NCBI RefSeq assembly: GCF_003953935.1
Contig: NZ_RXLQ01000005.1
Coordinates: 62,001-126,000, forward strand
DNA: 64,000 bases
Direction: 5' to 3'
Source of the DNA: Massilia atriviolacea
Lineage (GTDB): Bacteria > Pseudomonadota > Gammaproteobacteria > Burkholderiales > Burkholderiaceae_D
The first letter of the stretch is position 1. Every line of letters begins with the position of its first letter. This document shows positions 41,662 through 50,302 of this stretch, one piece after another. Both the position numbers and the translations under genes were made by a program. The notes under the pieces are model-generated. The model worked only from the letters and a program-made list of their open reading frames with translations. It was not told where the DNA came from and made no database searches.

Positions 41662-43089
41662 ATGACTACCATGAGTTCGAATCAAACGTCCGCCGCTGCG
41701 GCTGTGCCTTCCCACCCCGATCCGTCCGGGGCAACCGTCATTCCGCTGCGTCCTCCCAAGCGCTGGCACGATCCCTTGAGCCGGATCGAAAAGCAGGATC
41801 CCAGTACGGCCGGGCGCATGGTGCTGCGTGCGGTGTCGGTACTGGTGCTGGTGCTGATTGTGTGGGCTGCCTTCGGCAAGCTCGACATTATCGCCAGCGC
41901 GGACGGCAAGCTGGCGCCGCAGACCCTGGTGAAGATCGTGCAGCCGTCCGAAGCGGGCGTGGTCAAGGAATTGCTCGTGAGTGAAGGCGACGTGGTCAAG
42001 GCCGGGCAGGTGCTTGCGCGCCTGGATGCCACCCTCGCCAGTGCCGACAAGACTGGCGTCAGCAGCGACCTGGCTACCCAGAAAATGCAGGCGCGCCGCA
42101 TCGAGGCTGAACTGTCCGGCAAGCCGATGCTGGCGCGTGCCGAGGACGATGCGCTTTTGTTCGCCCAGGTGCAGCGGCAGTACCAGGCGCGTCGTGGCGC
42201 ATTCAACGATAGCCTGGAACAGGAGAAGGCGCTGCTGCAAAAGATGGAGTTCGAAAAGAAGAGTGCGGGAGAAACGTTCGCCAAGCTGGAGCAGACCTTG
42301 CCCACGTATCAGGCGGCCGCCAAGAGCCTGGCCGATTTGTCGCGCGAAGGCTATGTGCCGGTGCGACAGAGCGTCGACAAGGAGCGCGAGGCAATCGAAA
42401 AGGCCAAGGACCTGGACGCGCAGCGCTCGACCGTGGCAGCCCTGAATTCGGCGATGGCGGCGCAGCGCCAGAAGCTCAGCCAACTGCACAGCACGTACAA
42501 AAGCGAACTGGAGCGCGAGCTGGCGGAGATCCGCGCCAGGCTGGGCCAGTTGCAGCCGAGCCTGGACAAGAGCAGCTATCGAGAAGGTCAGATGGCCCTG
42601 CGCGCGCCGCAGGATGGGGTGATCAAGGATCTGGCGACTACCACGACCGGTGCGGTGGTGCAGCCAGGCGCGGTTGTGTTGACCCTGATGCCAAAAGACG
42701 AACTGCTGTTTGCCGACGTGAATATCAAGAATGAGGATGTGGGATTCGTCGCGGTGGGGCAGAGCGCCAAGGTGAAGCTGGCGGCTTATCCGTTTCAACG
42801 GCATGGCATGTTGAGCGGCACGGTCATCCACATCAGCGCCGATGCCAGTGAACCGGCTCGGGCGGAACCAGGTGGGAGCGGGAGCACGGGACCGGCGAGT
42901 GGTAGCGCAAGTTACAAGGCGCGTATCCGTCTGGATCAGCAAGCGTTGAATGATTTACAAGGCAAGAGGCTTCACATTGCGCCTGGGATGCAAGTGGTGG
43001 CCGAAATTAATCAGGGACAGCGTACCGTACTGGAGTACCTGTTGTCTCCGGTGCAAAAGGCGGTTTCTGAAGCGGCGCGCGAACGATGA
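41662..43089 (+). CDS. HlyD-family type I secretion periplasmic adaptor
   Basis: A 475-residue membrane-fusion protein that links an ABC exporter to the TolC channel. Residues about 50-70 form the membrane anchor (AVSVLVLVLIVWAAFGKLDI). The lipoyl halves are APQTLVKIVQPSEAGVVKEL with SEGDVVKAGQVLARLDA, and LRAPQDGVIKDLATTTTGAV. Between them lies a long coiled coil (about residues 130-300). The C-terminal beta-barrel contains FVAVGQSAKVKLAAYPFQRH. The gene looks intact although its partner exporter is broken. Confidence 0.93.
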   Translation: MTTMSSNQTSAAAAVPSHPDPSGATVIPLRPPKRWHDPLSRIEKQDPSTAGRMVLRAVSVLVLVLIVWAAFGKLDIIASADGKLAPQTLVKIVQPSEAGVVKELLVSEGDVVKAGQVLARLDATLASADKTGVSSDLATQKMQARRIEAELSGKPMLARAEDDALLFAQVQRQYQARRGAFNDSLEQEKALLQKMEFEKKSAGETFAKLEQTLPTYQAAAKSLADLSREGYVPVRQSVDKEREAIEKAKDLDAQRSTVAALNSAMAAQRQKLSQLHSTYKSELERELAEIRARLGQLQPSLDKSSYREGQMALRAPQDGVIKDLATTTTGAVVQPGAVVLTLMPKDELLFADVNIKNEDVGFVAVGQSAKVKLAAYPFQRHGMLSGTVIHISADASEPARAEPGGSGSTGPASGSASYKARIRLDQQALNDLQGKRLHIAPGMQVVAEINQGQRTVLEYLLSPVQKAVSEAARER

Positions 43090-43256
43090 GTATGCGACGA
43101 GCAAGTATTTTGATTCGTGGCGCTATTCGCTTATAAATGCTCTTGCGCACAAGGAAATAATAGCTTTATTTCTTTATTTTTTAACTTCTTGAACAAGACC
43201 GCGTGGGGCTCCGACACTTCGTTTTGGAGCCGCACTTTGATCGCAAGGAATGCTAT

Positions 43257-44072
43257 ATGAAAAGAAGGTTGAGACCAGTTGGCGTTTTCATGATTATTAT
43301 GATGATTATTGGAGGCGGTTGCGCAGGGAAGCAGCAAGGTACCCTGACTAATGAAAGAATTGCACTCTATAAATCTTCGCATGTCGCAGATCGAATGTTC
43401 GAGCAGCGTTGCTTGGGTTCTGGGGAGAAAATATATAAGCAGATTCTGAACGTTGAAGGAGTTCGATTGCTTAAGTTGCGCGGGGAAAAACTGAATTTTT
43501 CTGATCAGTATGTGTTGGATGATCCTTACGGTAGTGATCTTGCTGGTGATGGATATATAAAGAGTTTTTTTCGTGATTTTTACATTGTTAATCGAATAAA
43601 GCCAACAATTACCACGCTCGATTATCCCCCACGCTTTGCCTATAATTTTGTTGAAGTGATGGATGATAGTGATGGAAAAATATATAGATACACGGGCTCG
43701 ATTGATGAGCCATGGCTAAGAAACAAGGCGTATCTTAAGGGTCATAGGCAATTTTTATTGAACCGCAACGTTGTGAGCGGCCCTTCTGCACGATATGGCG
43801 TAGTGTTCAATGATATATCAACCAAAGAAGATAGAGATTACTGGATAGCAGGTAGTTCTCTTCAAGTAATAGATATGGTAACAAATGAAATTCTTGCTGT
43901 ACGTATCGGCTATATGTACGATCCTGGTCAAGGAAATACAGACGGAGGACGCGCGCCATGGATTGTTGCAGCCAATCATTCTTGTCCAAGCTTCGGCACG
44001 AGAGGAGCCTCTGTTTCTCAAATGCTTCAAACTGAAGAGTTCGTTGAAAAAGTATTAATTCCGAAAAAATAA
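43257..44072 (+). CDS. Lipoprotein, paralog 1 of the tandem family
   Basis: A 271-residue predicted lipoprotein: signal sequence to residue 21, lipid Cys in IIGGGCAGK. The family core is MFEQRCLGSGEKIYKQILNV, KLNFSDQYVLDDPYGSDLAG, YGVVFNDISTKEDRDYWIAG, SSLQVIDMVTNEILAVRIGY and MYDPGQGNTDGGRAPWIVAA with a Cys in NHSCPSFGTRG. Cys pairs recur at the same sites in the paralogs and could form a disulfide. AAGGA precedes the ATG. The base composition is far lower in GC than the flanks. Function unknown; see the locus finding. Confidence 0.85.
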   Translation: MKRRLRPVGVFMIIMMIIGGGCAGKQQGTLTNERIALYKSSHVADRMFEQRCLGSGEKIYKQILNVEGVRLLKLRGEKLNFSDQYVLDDPYGSDLAGDGYIKSFFRDFYIVNRIKPTITTLDYPPRFAYNFVEVMDDSDGKIYRYTGSIDEPWLRNKAYLKGHRQFLLNRNVVSGPSARYGVVFNDISTKEDRDYWIAGSSLQVIDMVTNEILAVRIGYMYDPGQGNTDGGRAPWIVAANHSCPSFGTRGASVSQMLQTEEFVEKVLIPKK

Positions 44073-44164
44073 AAAAGAATATTAGGGCTGCAATAACAGC
44101 TGTCATCTTAGTCGCGTTTTTTTGCAAGGTGAAAATATATGGTCTATTATCTGGAGAATGTTGA

Positions 44165-44770
44165 ATGAGAAAAATCGTAAAGTTTGCTTTTTCAATATGG
44201 GTGTGTGGGTTGGTGTCCAGTGTTTCACACGATCCTAATCGGGAAACCGATCGGGCAAGGTGAGCCGCCTCGATGTTTCATGAGCGTCGTAAAATTTCTG
44301 GCGAAAAGATATACCGGAAGATCGACAATGTCGAGGGTGGTTTTTTTGCTGAGAACTTGTCCCCAAGTGGAACAATTTTCTGATCAATATTCGTTTGATG
44401 ATCTTTATGGGAATGATTTGACAGGACTGTCTTATATTCGTAGTTTTCTCCATGGGGCACATTTAACTACTTTGTTGAATTTGAAGGATTCAAATTCAAG
44501 CTCTCCCCTCCGTACTGGGTATGCCTACGTCGATGTAGTGGAGCTAATGGATGGAAAACGCTATCGTTACACGGGCCAAATTGAAGAGCCCGCACTGGTG
44601 AGAGGAAATATCGACGAGTTGAAAAAGGTCGAGGGCGTCAATTTAGTAAAGTTGCGTGGAGTGTGGTTGAATCTATCTGATCAGTACGAGCTCGACGATC
44701 CCTACGGCAGCGATTTGGTGAGTGAAGGATAAATAAAGAGTCTCCTTCATGAGTTAAAATATTGCTAGGG
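44165..44770 (+). pseudogene. Scrambled lipoprotein paralog (two fused relics)
   Basis: The first frame begins MRKIVKFAFSIWVCGLVSSV and stops early at 44261. A shifted frame then reads HERRKISGEKIYRKIDNVEG, a family segment, and a third frame gives QFSDQYSFDDLYGNDLTGLS to GKRYRYTGQIEEPALVRGN. After about 44620 the N-terminal family segment appears a second time (KKVEGVNLVKLRGVWLNLSD, then QYELDDPYGSDLVSEG and a stop). So two broken copies were joined. No functional product is expected. Confidence 0.85.
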
Positions 44771-44956
44771 AGGTACTGATTTAATCGCTTTTTTACACGT
44801 CGGCCACGCGTAAGCCATTGATTTTCTAAGGCAGTTTATTTTCAATAAACTAATAATTCGGGGTTCCCTAGTGAATTGAGTACCGATGTTGAAGAGATGG
44901 CTTACTTTGTGGTGCAGATAGAATTCATTATTGCGATTTTTTGTGGAGTACGAAAA

Positions 44957-45769
44957 ATGAGAAGTAACATGTTTTTCAGGTTTGGAATTGCAACCATTCT
45001 TGTAAATTTAATCGTCGGTTGTGAGTCAAATATCCAGAGGGTTACCTCTAAAGCTGAACAAGAACGAAATAATCGCGAAGTTGCGAAGAAGATTTTTGAG
45101 CAGCGTTGCTTAAGTTCAGGTGAGAAAATAAAGAGGAAGGTCGATAATGTGGATGGGATTTTCTTGATGAAATTACGTCCAGAAAAACTAAATTTCTCCA
45201 ATCAATATTTACTGGACGATCCATATGGTAGTGACTTCACGGGGGATGCCTACATTCGAAGTTTTCTACGTGGTTTTTATGAGCATAATTACCGGAAATC
45301 GGACCATTCGGTATCGAATGCGATTTCGCATATAGGCTATCGCTATGTCGATGCGATTGATGAAACGGATAAAAAGCGGTACAGATATGTTGGAATTGTC
45401 GAGCAGCCGGGTCTTACGGACGCCACATTTTTAAAAGGCTATCGTCGTTTTGTTCTTAGACGCACGCTCGCTGATGGTCCTGTGCTGCGGTATGGAGTGA
45501 CATACGAAGATATTTCAAATAAGGTCGATCGCGACCATTGGATTGCTGGAAGTTCGTTAAAAGTAATTGACTTAAAAACTAATGAGGTTATTGCTGAGCG
45601 AATTGGTTATATGTACGACCCGGGCCAAGGGGGGGCGGCTGGGGGCAGGTCGCCTTGGATGATAGCAGCGAGCTATTCCTGTCCAAGCTTCGGTAAGCAT
45701 CACGGTTCGGCATCTCAGGATCTTCAAACCGAAACATTTGTAAGTAAAGTACTAAAGTCATCAATTTAA
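44957..45769 (+). CDS. Lipoprotein, paralog 2 of the tandem family
   Basis: A 270-residue predicted lipoprotein with lipobox LIVGC. It repeats the family pattern: FEQRCLSSGEKIKRKVDNVD, NFSNQYLLDDPYGSDFTGDA, YIRSFLRGFYEHNYRKSD, YRRFVLRRTLADGPVLRYGV, EDISNKVDRDHWIAGSSLKV and YMYDPGQGGAAGGRSPWMIA. It is closer to paralog 3 than to paralog 1. GGAG lies eight bases before the ATG at 44957. A relic of the lipase 5' end lies just after the gene. Confidence 0.86.
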   Translation: MRSNMFFRFGIATILVNLIVGCESNIQRVTSKAEQERNNREVAKKIFEQRCLSSGEKIKRKVDNVDGIFLMKLRPEKLNFSNQYLLDDPYGSDFTGDAYIRSFLRGFYEHNYRKSDHSVSNAISHIGYRYVDAIDETDKKRYRYVGIVEQPGLTDATFLKGYRRFVLRRTLADGPVLRYGVTYEDISNKVDRDHWIAGSSLKVIDLKTNEVIAERIGYMYDPGQGGAAGGRSPWMIAASYSCPSFGKHHGSASQDLQTETFVSKVLKSSI

Positions 45770-45783
45770 GCGCATGAAGCATT

Positions 45784-45895
45784 GAAGTCAACGATAAATA
45801 GCATTCTGAAATACAGTAATCTACAAATGGCTGTCAAGCAGTTCTCATAGATGAGAGCGGCGATATAAAATCTACCCCACGTTTCGCAATTTAAG
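45784..45895 (+). pseudogene. Relic of the RTX lipase N-terminus
   Basis: Reads STINSILKYSNLQMAVKQ, then after a one-base shift LIDESGDIKSTPRF. This matches SINSILKYSNLQVAAEAF and IIDENGLKKFGG at the start of the frameshifted lipase gene at 46735. It follows paralog 2 exactly as the lipase follows paralog 3. Function is lost. Confidence 0.8.
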
Positions 45896-45905
45896 GATTT
45901 TGGCT

Positions 45906-46754
45906 ATGAAAATTAATGTTCTTTTTCGATTTGGCGTACTCGCAGCTGTAACGCTTATAGCGGTCGGTTGCGGAACAAGCCGAGAAATCGCTAGTGTTAA
46001 ACCTGATGCTGGACATGTGGCTGGCGAAAATATAGCGACTCAGATGTTCGAGCAACGTTGCCGTGGTGCCGGTGAGAAAATATACAAGCAAGTTGATAAC
46101 GTCGATGGGGTATTCTTGCTGCGGATACGTCCGGAAAATATCAATTTTTCTGATCAGTATGCGCTGGACGATCCATATGGTAGGGATTTCAATGGTGACG
46201 CATATATTCGAAGCTTTTTGCGCGGATTTTATGAAAGTAATTACGGCAAGTCAGATAATCCGATTTTAAATTCGCCTCTACATTTAGGATATCGCTATGT
46301 TGATGCGATTGATAAGGCGGACGGACACCGTTACAGATATGTTGCCATTATCGAGCGTCCCGGTGTTACTGATTCATCATTTGCAAAAGATTATCGCCGC
46401 TTCGTTCTGAGGCGTACCTTGGTGGACGATCCCGCACCAAGATATGGTGTCACATATGAAGATATCTCGACCAAAGAAGAACGCGATCACTGGATTGCTG
46501 GAAGTTCTCTTAAGGTAATTGATCTAAAAACAAATGAAATTCTTGCTGAACGAATCGGTTATATGTACGACCCTGGACAAGGCTCGAACGTTGGTGGACG
46601 GGCTCCTTGGCTGATAGCGGCGAACTACTCGTGTCCAAGCTTTGGTACGCGCCGTGGTTCCTCGTCACAGACTTTGCAGTCAGAAACTTTCGTAGGCAAA
46701 GTATTAAAGCCATCTAAATATGGTTTATTAAATCATGTCGTTGTCAATAAATAG
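45906..46754 (+). CDS. Lipoprotein, paralog 3 of the tandem family
   Basis: A 282-residue predicted lipoprotein with lipobox AVGC (Cys at about residue 22). The family core is complete: MFEQRCRGAGEKIYKQVDNV, NFSDQYALDDPYGRDFNGDA, YVDAIDKADGHRYRYVAIIE, YEDISTKEERDHWIAGSSLK, YMYDPGQGSNVGGRAPWLIA and SCPSFGTRRGSSSQTLQSET. The last 12 residues extend beyond the end of the paralogs and overlap the lipase start by 20 bases, a sign of translational coupling with it. Confidence 0.86.
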   Translation: MKINVLFRFGVLAAVTLIAVGCGTSREIASVKPDAGHVAGENIATQMFEQRCRGAGEKIYKQVDNVDGVFLLRIRPENINFSDQYALDDPYGRDFNGDAYIRSFLRGFYESNYGKSDNPILNSPLHLGYRYVDAIDKADGHRYRYVAIIERPGVTDSSFAKDYRRFVLRRTLVDDPAPRYGVTYEDISTKEERDHWIAGSSLKVIDLKTNEILAERIGYMYDPGQGSNVGGRAPWLIAANYSCPSFGTRRGSSSQTLQSETFVGKVLKPSKYGLLNHVVVNK

Positions 46755-47521
46755 TATTTTAAAATATAGCAATTTGCAAGTGGCTGCTGAAGCTTTTATT
46801 ATAGATGAGAATGGTTTAAAAAAGTTTGGCGGTGATGCATTAATCGATGCTCTTAAGGTGGGAAATAATCATAATAGCAAGTTCACTAAAGCGCAGGCTA
46901 CCGAATTTGCTAAATATTGGGAAGTGGTTGCGCACAAAGAAAATTCGAAAACCGGATTTCAGGAACTCTTTTTAAGTGCCGCGCTGATGATCCATCCACC
47001 GGTGCAAAAGCTGATGAATTAGTTATTTCATTTCGAAGCACTGAATTCGTTGATGACGCTGTGCGCGATAACTTAGCCACAAACACTCTGGAGATCAAAA
47101 ACACTGATGGGCTTGGGGCCAGATAAGCGATATGGAAGAGTGGTACGCTGAGCTATCCAAGAAGAACCTGCGAGGGAATTTTGCGGTAACTGGCTACAGC
47201 TTGGACGGGCACCTCGCAACGGCATTTAACCTGTTACATCCGGGGGCAGCCAAAGAGGTTGTAACATTTAACGGCGCAGGTGTTGGTAAAGCGGCCACCG
47301 GCGACGTTACCTCCGCGATGAAAATATTCGGCGATATGCGCAGCAACACGACATTGATTGACGACCGCTTAAAGCCGTCTGGCGCGGCACTGCTATATCG
47401 TACGATAAAGAAAAACTTGGCGGACGGCACATGGAAGGTCGAGGATGCACTAAAGAATGCGGAACACGCCCTGAGTTTAGAGCGGTTGATGAATCCGGAC
47501 AACGGTGGAACCGACACGGAC
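46735..47521 (+). pseudogene. RTX lipase-like protein, 5' part with two frameshifts
   Basis: Three frames follow one another: MSLSINSILKYSNLQVAAEA to about 46960; then SGTLFKCRADDPSTGAKADE and LVISFRSTEFVDDAVRDN up to a stop at 47124; then, with a shift before QISDMEEWYAELSKK, the text to the IS at 47521. The class 3 lipase nucleophile elbow reads GYSLDGHLA, where Gly-x-Ser-x-Gly is expected, so the last Gly is Asp. The next segment, EVVTFNGAGVGKA, is typical of large RTX lipase-like proteins. The RTX end lies beyond the transposase gene at 48633. Confidence 0.85.
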
Positions 47522-48499
47522 TTAGGTGTCAAGTCTCGCCTGGTCATAAACGCGCTTTACAAATATCTCCGGCTTGTTTTGCTGCCATTCCTTGAGCGCT
47601 TGAATCGGCGTCTTGGAACCGATGGCACGCTGCGGAATGTGGTGGTTGTACAGCTTCAGGTAGTTGAGCACGGTCGTCTCCAGGCCGGCCCGGCTGTCGA
47701 ATCGGGTCTGTTGTAGCAGCTCGCTAATGCGACCGTTGAAGCGTTCGACCATGCCGTTTGTTTGCGGGTGACGAGGCGGTGCCAGACGGTGCTCAATGGC
47801 CATGGCGGCACAGACTTTATCGAATGCATGCTGGCCACTGGGCTTCTTGTCTTTCATCGTAAACCGGTCGGTAAATTGAGAGCCGTTGTCGGTCAGGATT
47901 TTGGTGATCTTGATTGGCGAGGCGATCTTGAGGCGGCGCAGAAAGTCGACGCTGCTGCTGTCGGTCATGTCGCCATAAATGTGCAGAAAGACCCAACGCG
48001 TGGCGCGGTCGATGGCCACGAACAGGTAGCGACGCGACTTCTCATCGGGCATCTGAGGCAGGTATTTGATGTCCACGTGAACGAAGCCCGGCTCATAGTC
48101 CTTGAAGGTTTTCTTGGCCGAGATCGTTTCGCCCTCTGCCTTTGGAATGATGTCCTCCAGACGCGACATGCCCTCGCGCTTGAGCAGGCGGGCTATACCT
48201 GCCCGCGAAACGGCGGCGTTGATGTACTCGCGGGTAATGTACAGCAGGTCGTCAAGCGGCAGATAAAGCGACTGGCGCAGTGACAGCACGATGGCCTCCT
48301 GCGTCGCGCTCAGGGTCGTATGTAACGTATGGGCGCGGTGCGAGCGGTCTTGCACATCGTCTCGTTTGAGCCACTTCGCAGCTGTGGCACGGGTGATATT
48401 GAAGACTTTGGCGGCCTCGCGATCGGACAAGCCGGAGTCCTTGATTTCCTGCCGGATCTTTGGCGTTGTGCGGGCTTGGGGATGAATACGTGTGCTCAT
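47522..48499 (-). mobile_element. IS481-family transposase
   Basis: A 325-residue DDE transposase. The helix-turn-helix is at KVFNITRATAAKWLKRDD. The catalytic residues lie in GFVHVDIKYLPQM (first Asp), KILTDNGSQFTDRF (second Asp) and HPQTNGMVERFNGRISELLQ (Glu). The ATG at 48499 (MSTRIHPQ) is used. The element lies inside the lipase gene, between its catalytic and RTX parts. I could not define matching terminal repeats: TGTC at 47527 and GACA at 48516 are possible ends, but no target duplication is seen. Confidence 0.88.
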
Positions 48500-48632
48500 G
48501 GACTGAAGTTTATCCGACATGCTGCAACCGATGGGACGACCGCGGCGGCAAACCGGCGATCAACTCGTCAAGCACGGCCTTGGCGCGGAACAAAGCCATG
48601 CTGCGACGAGGAATATGATCACACGAAACTAA

Positions 48633-48775
48633 GCAGTCGAGTCCATCAAGTTCGCGGACGGCACGCGCTGGACCCTGGCCGATATTCTGCCGTTTTTGCT
48701 GGTGGGCTCTGGCGGTAACGACAAGCTGTACGGCAGCGACGACCTCATCGGCGGAGCCGGTGCGGAGTCGAACAA
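48633..48775 (+). pseudogene. RTX calcium-binding fragment of the lipase gene
   Basis: Reads AVESIKFADGTRWTLADILP, then GSGGNDKLYGSDDLIGGAG, the haemolysin-type nonapeptide pattern with the usual VExIxFADGTxW linker. It has no start and no long frame. It is the severed 3' part of the lipase-like gene, or of a second RTX gene. Confidence 0.8.
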
Positions 48776-48779
48776 CCGT

Positions 48780-48920
48780 AAAGGACGCTCGCATTATCCG
48801 GCCGAGTTCAAAGCGCGGCTGGCCAAGGTTGCCTGTGAACCAGGCGTCTCGGCATCGGAGCTGGCGCAGTAGCATGGAATTAACACGAACATGTTGTTCA
48901 AGTGGCAGGACCTTCGTTCC
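48780..48920 (+). mobile_element. IS66-family TnpA fragment
   Basis: Reads SHYPAEFKARLAKVACEPGV, SASELAQ, a stop, then HGINTNMLFKWQ, the N-terminal part of the IS66 OrfA protein with an internal stop codon. It starts right after the RTX fragment. No remainder of the IS is present; the rest up to 49151 holds nothing that I recognise. Confidence 0.75.
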
Positions 48921-49151
48921 GGCCTGCTGACGGCATCGCGATCGCAATTGGCACATCTGCTGCCAGTCGTGATGCAAAGCGGCTGTCGGAAGGGACAACA
49001 CAGCGTGACTGGCGGCAAACGCCGATCCCGGCGCGGTGTCCCTGGCCGGATGAACCGGATGGCTGGCCGATGAGGCGCCGAGCGGCGCCCTGGCGGCGGG
49101 GGGAAGAGGTGGCGCCCTCGCGCACGCAGGCGCGGCGCTGCCCGTGACGCT

Positions 49152-50243
49152 TCAATGCCGCTCAGTGAGTCCGAGCAGCCATTTCTTTTTATCCATGAAC
49201 CAGTCGGGGAAGCCGATTTCCGTGCGGATCGTATCCGTCCAGCCGCCTGTGCCGAAGACAGGCAGGCTGACTTTCTTGGACATGTGGATCATGCGGGAAA
49301 AAACGAAGTCATTGCTCAGATCGCCTGCCTGTGCCAGGTAGCGCACCCAGCGATTACCCATGCGCGCATGCAAGGCCTCGTCATTGTTGATAATCAGAAA
49401 ACTGTTGGCCTCCTCGTGCCGACCGGCGGCGTTCAGCGCCGCCGCGAGGGTCAGGTTGGTCTCGACCGCATTGGCTTCCTGGAGCAGTTGCTGGACAATC
49501 AGTCCATCGAGCAGATCGTCGGCTGCCAGGAAGCGATCGAGCACCGTGTTGGTATAGGGATGCGCGCCAATGACGCCGCCAAGCGCCTGGTAGGTCGAGC
49601 GGATATACGCTGCATGGCGCGCTTCATCCCAGATCTGCCTGGCCATGTCGGTAAAAAACGCGGGCGGCATCGCGCGGTTGTTCAGGATCATGTAAGCGCA
49701 TATTTCCATCGCCGAGATTTCAACGTCGATCAGCACATAAAAGAGGAAGCCCCGATAATTCGGCGCTTCGTCGATGATGCTGCGTCCCTCGCTGAAGCGG
49801 AACGGTTTGTCCGCCGACCAGTGCAGGCGGGCGTCGCGCGCGGGCTGGCGCGGAAATCCGGGCGCATCGCCCAGCGCGTAGCGTCGCTGCAAGCCAGGCA
49901 GTACCTCGGCGGCCATGTCCATCAGCGCCAGTTCCGGATCGTACAGCACCGATGACGCGCAGGCCTGGCGCAGGATGCGGGCCGTGTGCGCCAGCGCGTC
50001 GGGAGCGTGGACGCCGGCCGGCGGCGTCCGCGCGCCGGCCCACACCTCGGCACTGGCGATCTGCTGCACGCGCGCGTCGAGTGCGCCGGATAGTGCCAGC
50101 AGCGCCCCGAGCGCGAGGCCGATCTCGATCTTGTCGTCGATCGCGCTGGCGCCGACCAGTTGCTGGCAATGACGTACCAGGCAGGCGGACAGGCAGCCAT
50201 CGACATCGGCATAGAATTGTGTGATTTCGGACATTCCCAGCAT
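49152..50243 (-). CDS. DUF455-like diiron ferritin-superfamily protein
   Basis: A 363-residue protein. The C-terminal two thirds have the four-helix diiron pattern: Glu in DVEISAMEICAYMIL, ExxH in QIWDEARHAAYIRS, Glu in LLQEANAVETNL and ExxH in INNDEALHARMGNRWVRYLA. The last segment is like DUF455. A substrate-oxidising or storage role is possible; none is shown. The start at 50243 follows GGGAGGGCGC; an ATG three codons later is possible. First member of the accessory cluster, on the left. Confidence 0.75.
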   Translation of the reverse strand: MLGMSEITQFYADVDGCLSACLVRHCQQLVGASAIDDKIEIGLALGALLALSGALDARVQQIASAEVWAGARTPPAGVHAPDALAHTARILRQACASSVLYDPELALMDMAAEVLPGLQRRYALGDAPGFPRQPARDARLHWSADKPFRFSEGRSIIDEAPNYRGFLFYVLIDVEISAMEICAYMILNNRAMPPAFFTDMARQIWDEARHAAYIRSTYQALGGVIGAHPYTNTVLDRFLAADDLLDGLIVQQLLQEANAVETNLTLAAALNAAGRHEEANSFLIINNDEALHARMGNRWVRYLAQAGDLSNDFVFSRMIHMSKKVSLPVFGTGGWTDTIRTEIGFPDWFMDKKKWLLGLTERH

Positions 50244-50302
50244 GCGCCCTCCCGGCTTGACGTTGCGCTTTCCATGGTGCCACGGCGATGGCGCCGCCCG
50301 TG

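Noticed and set aside
43090-43256. A small gene between the adaptor and the first lipoprotein
   Set aside because: The open frames overlap the end of the adaptor gene and have neither ribosome site nor recognisable sequence.
47527-48519. Terminal inverted repeats TGTC...GACA of the IS481-type element
   Set aside because: Only four bases match with certainty and the flanks show no target duplication, so the ends were not annotated.
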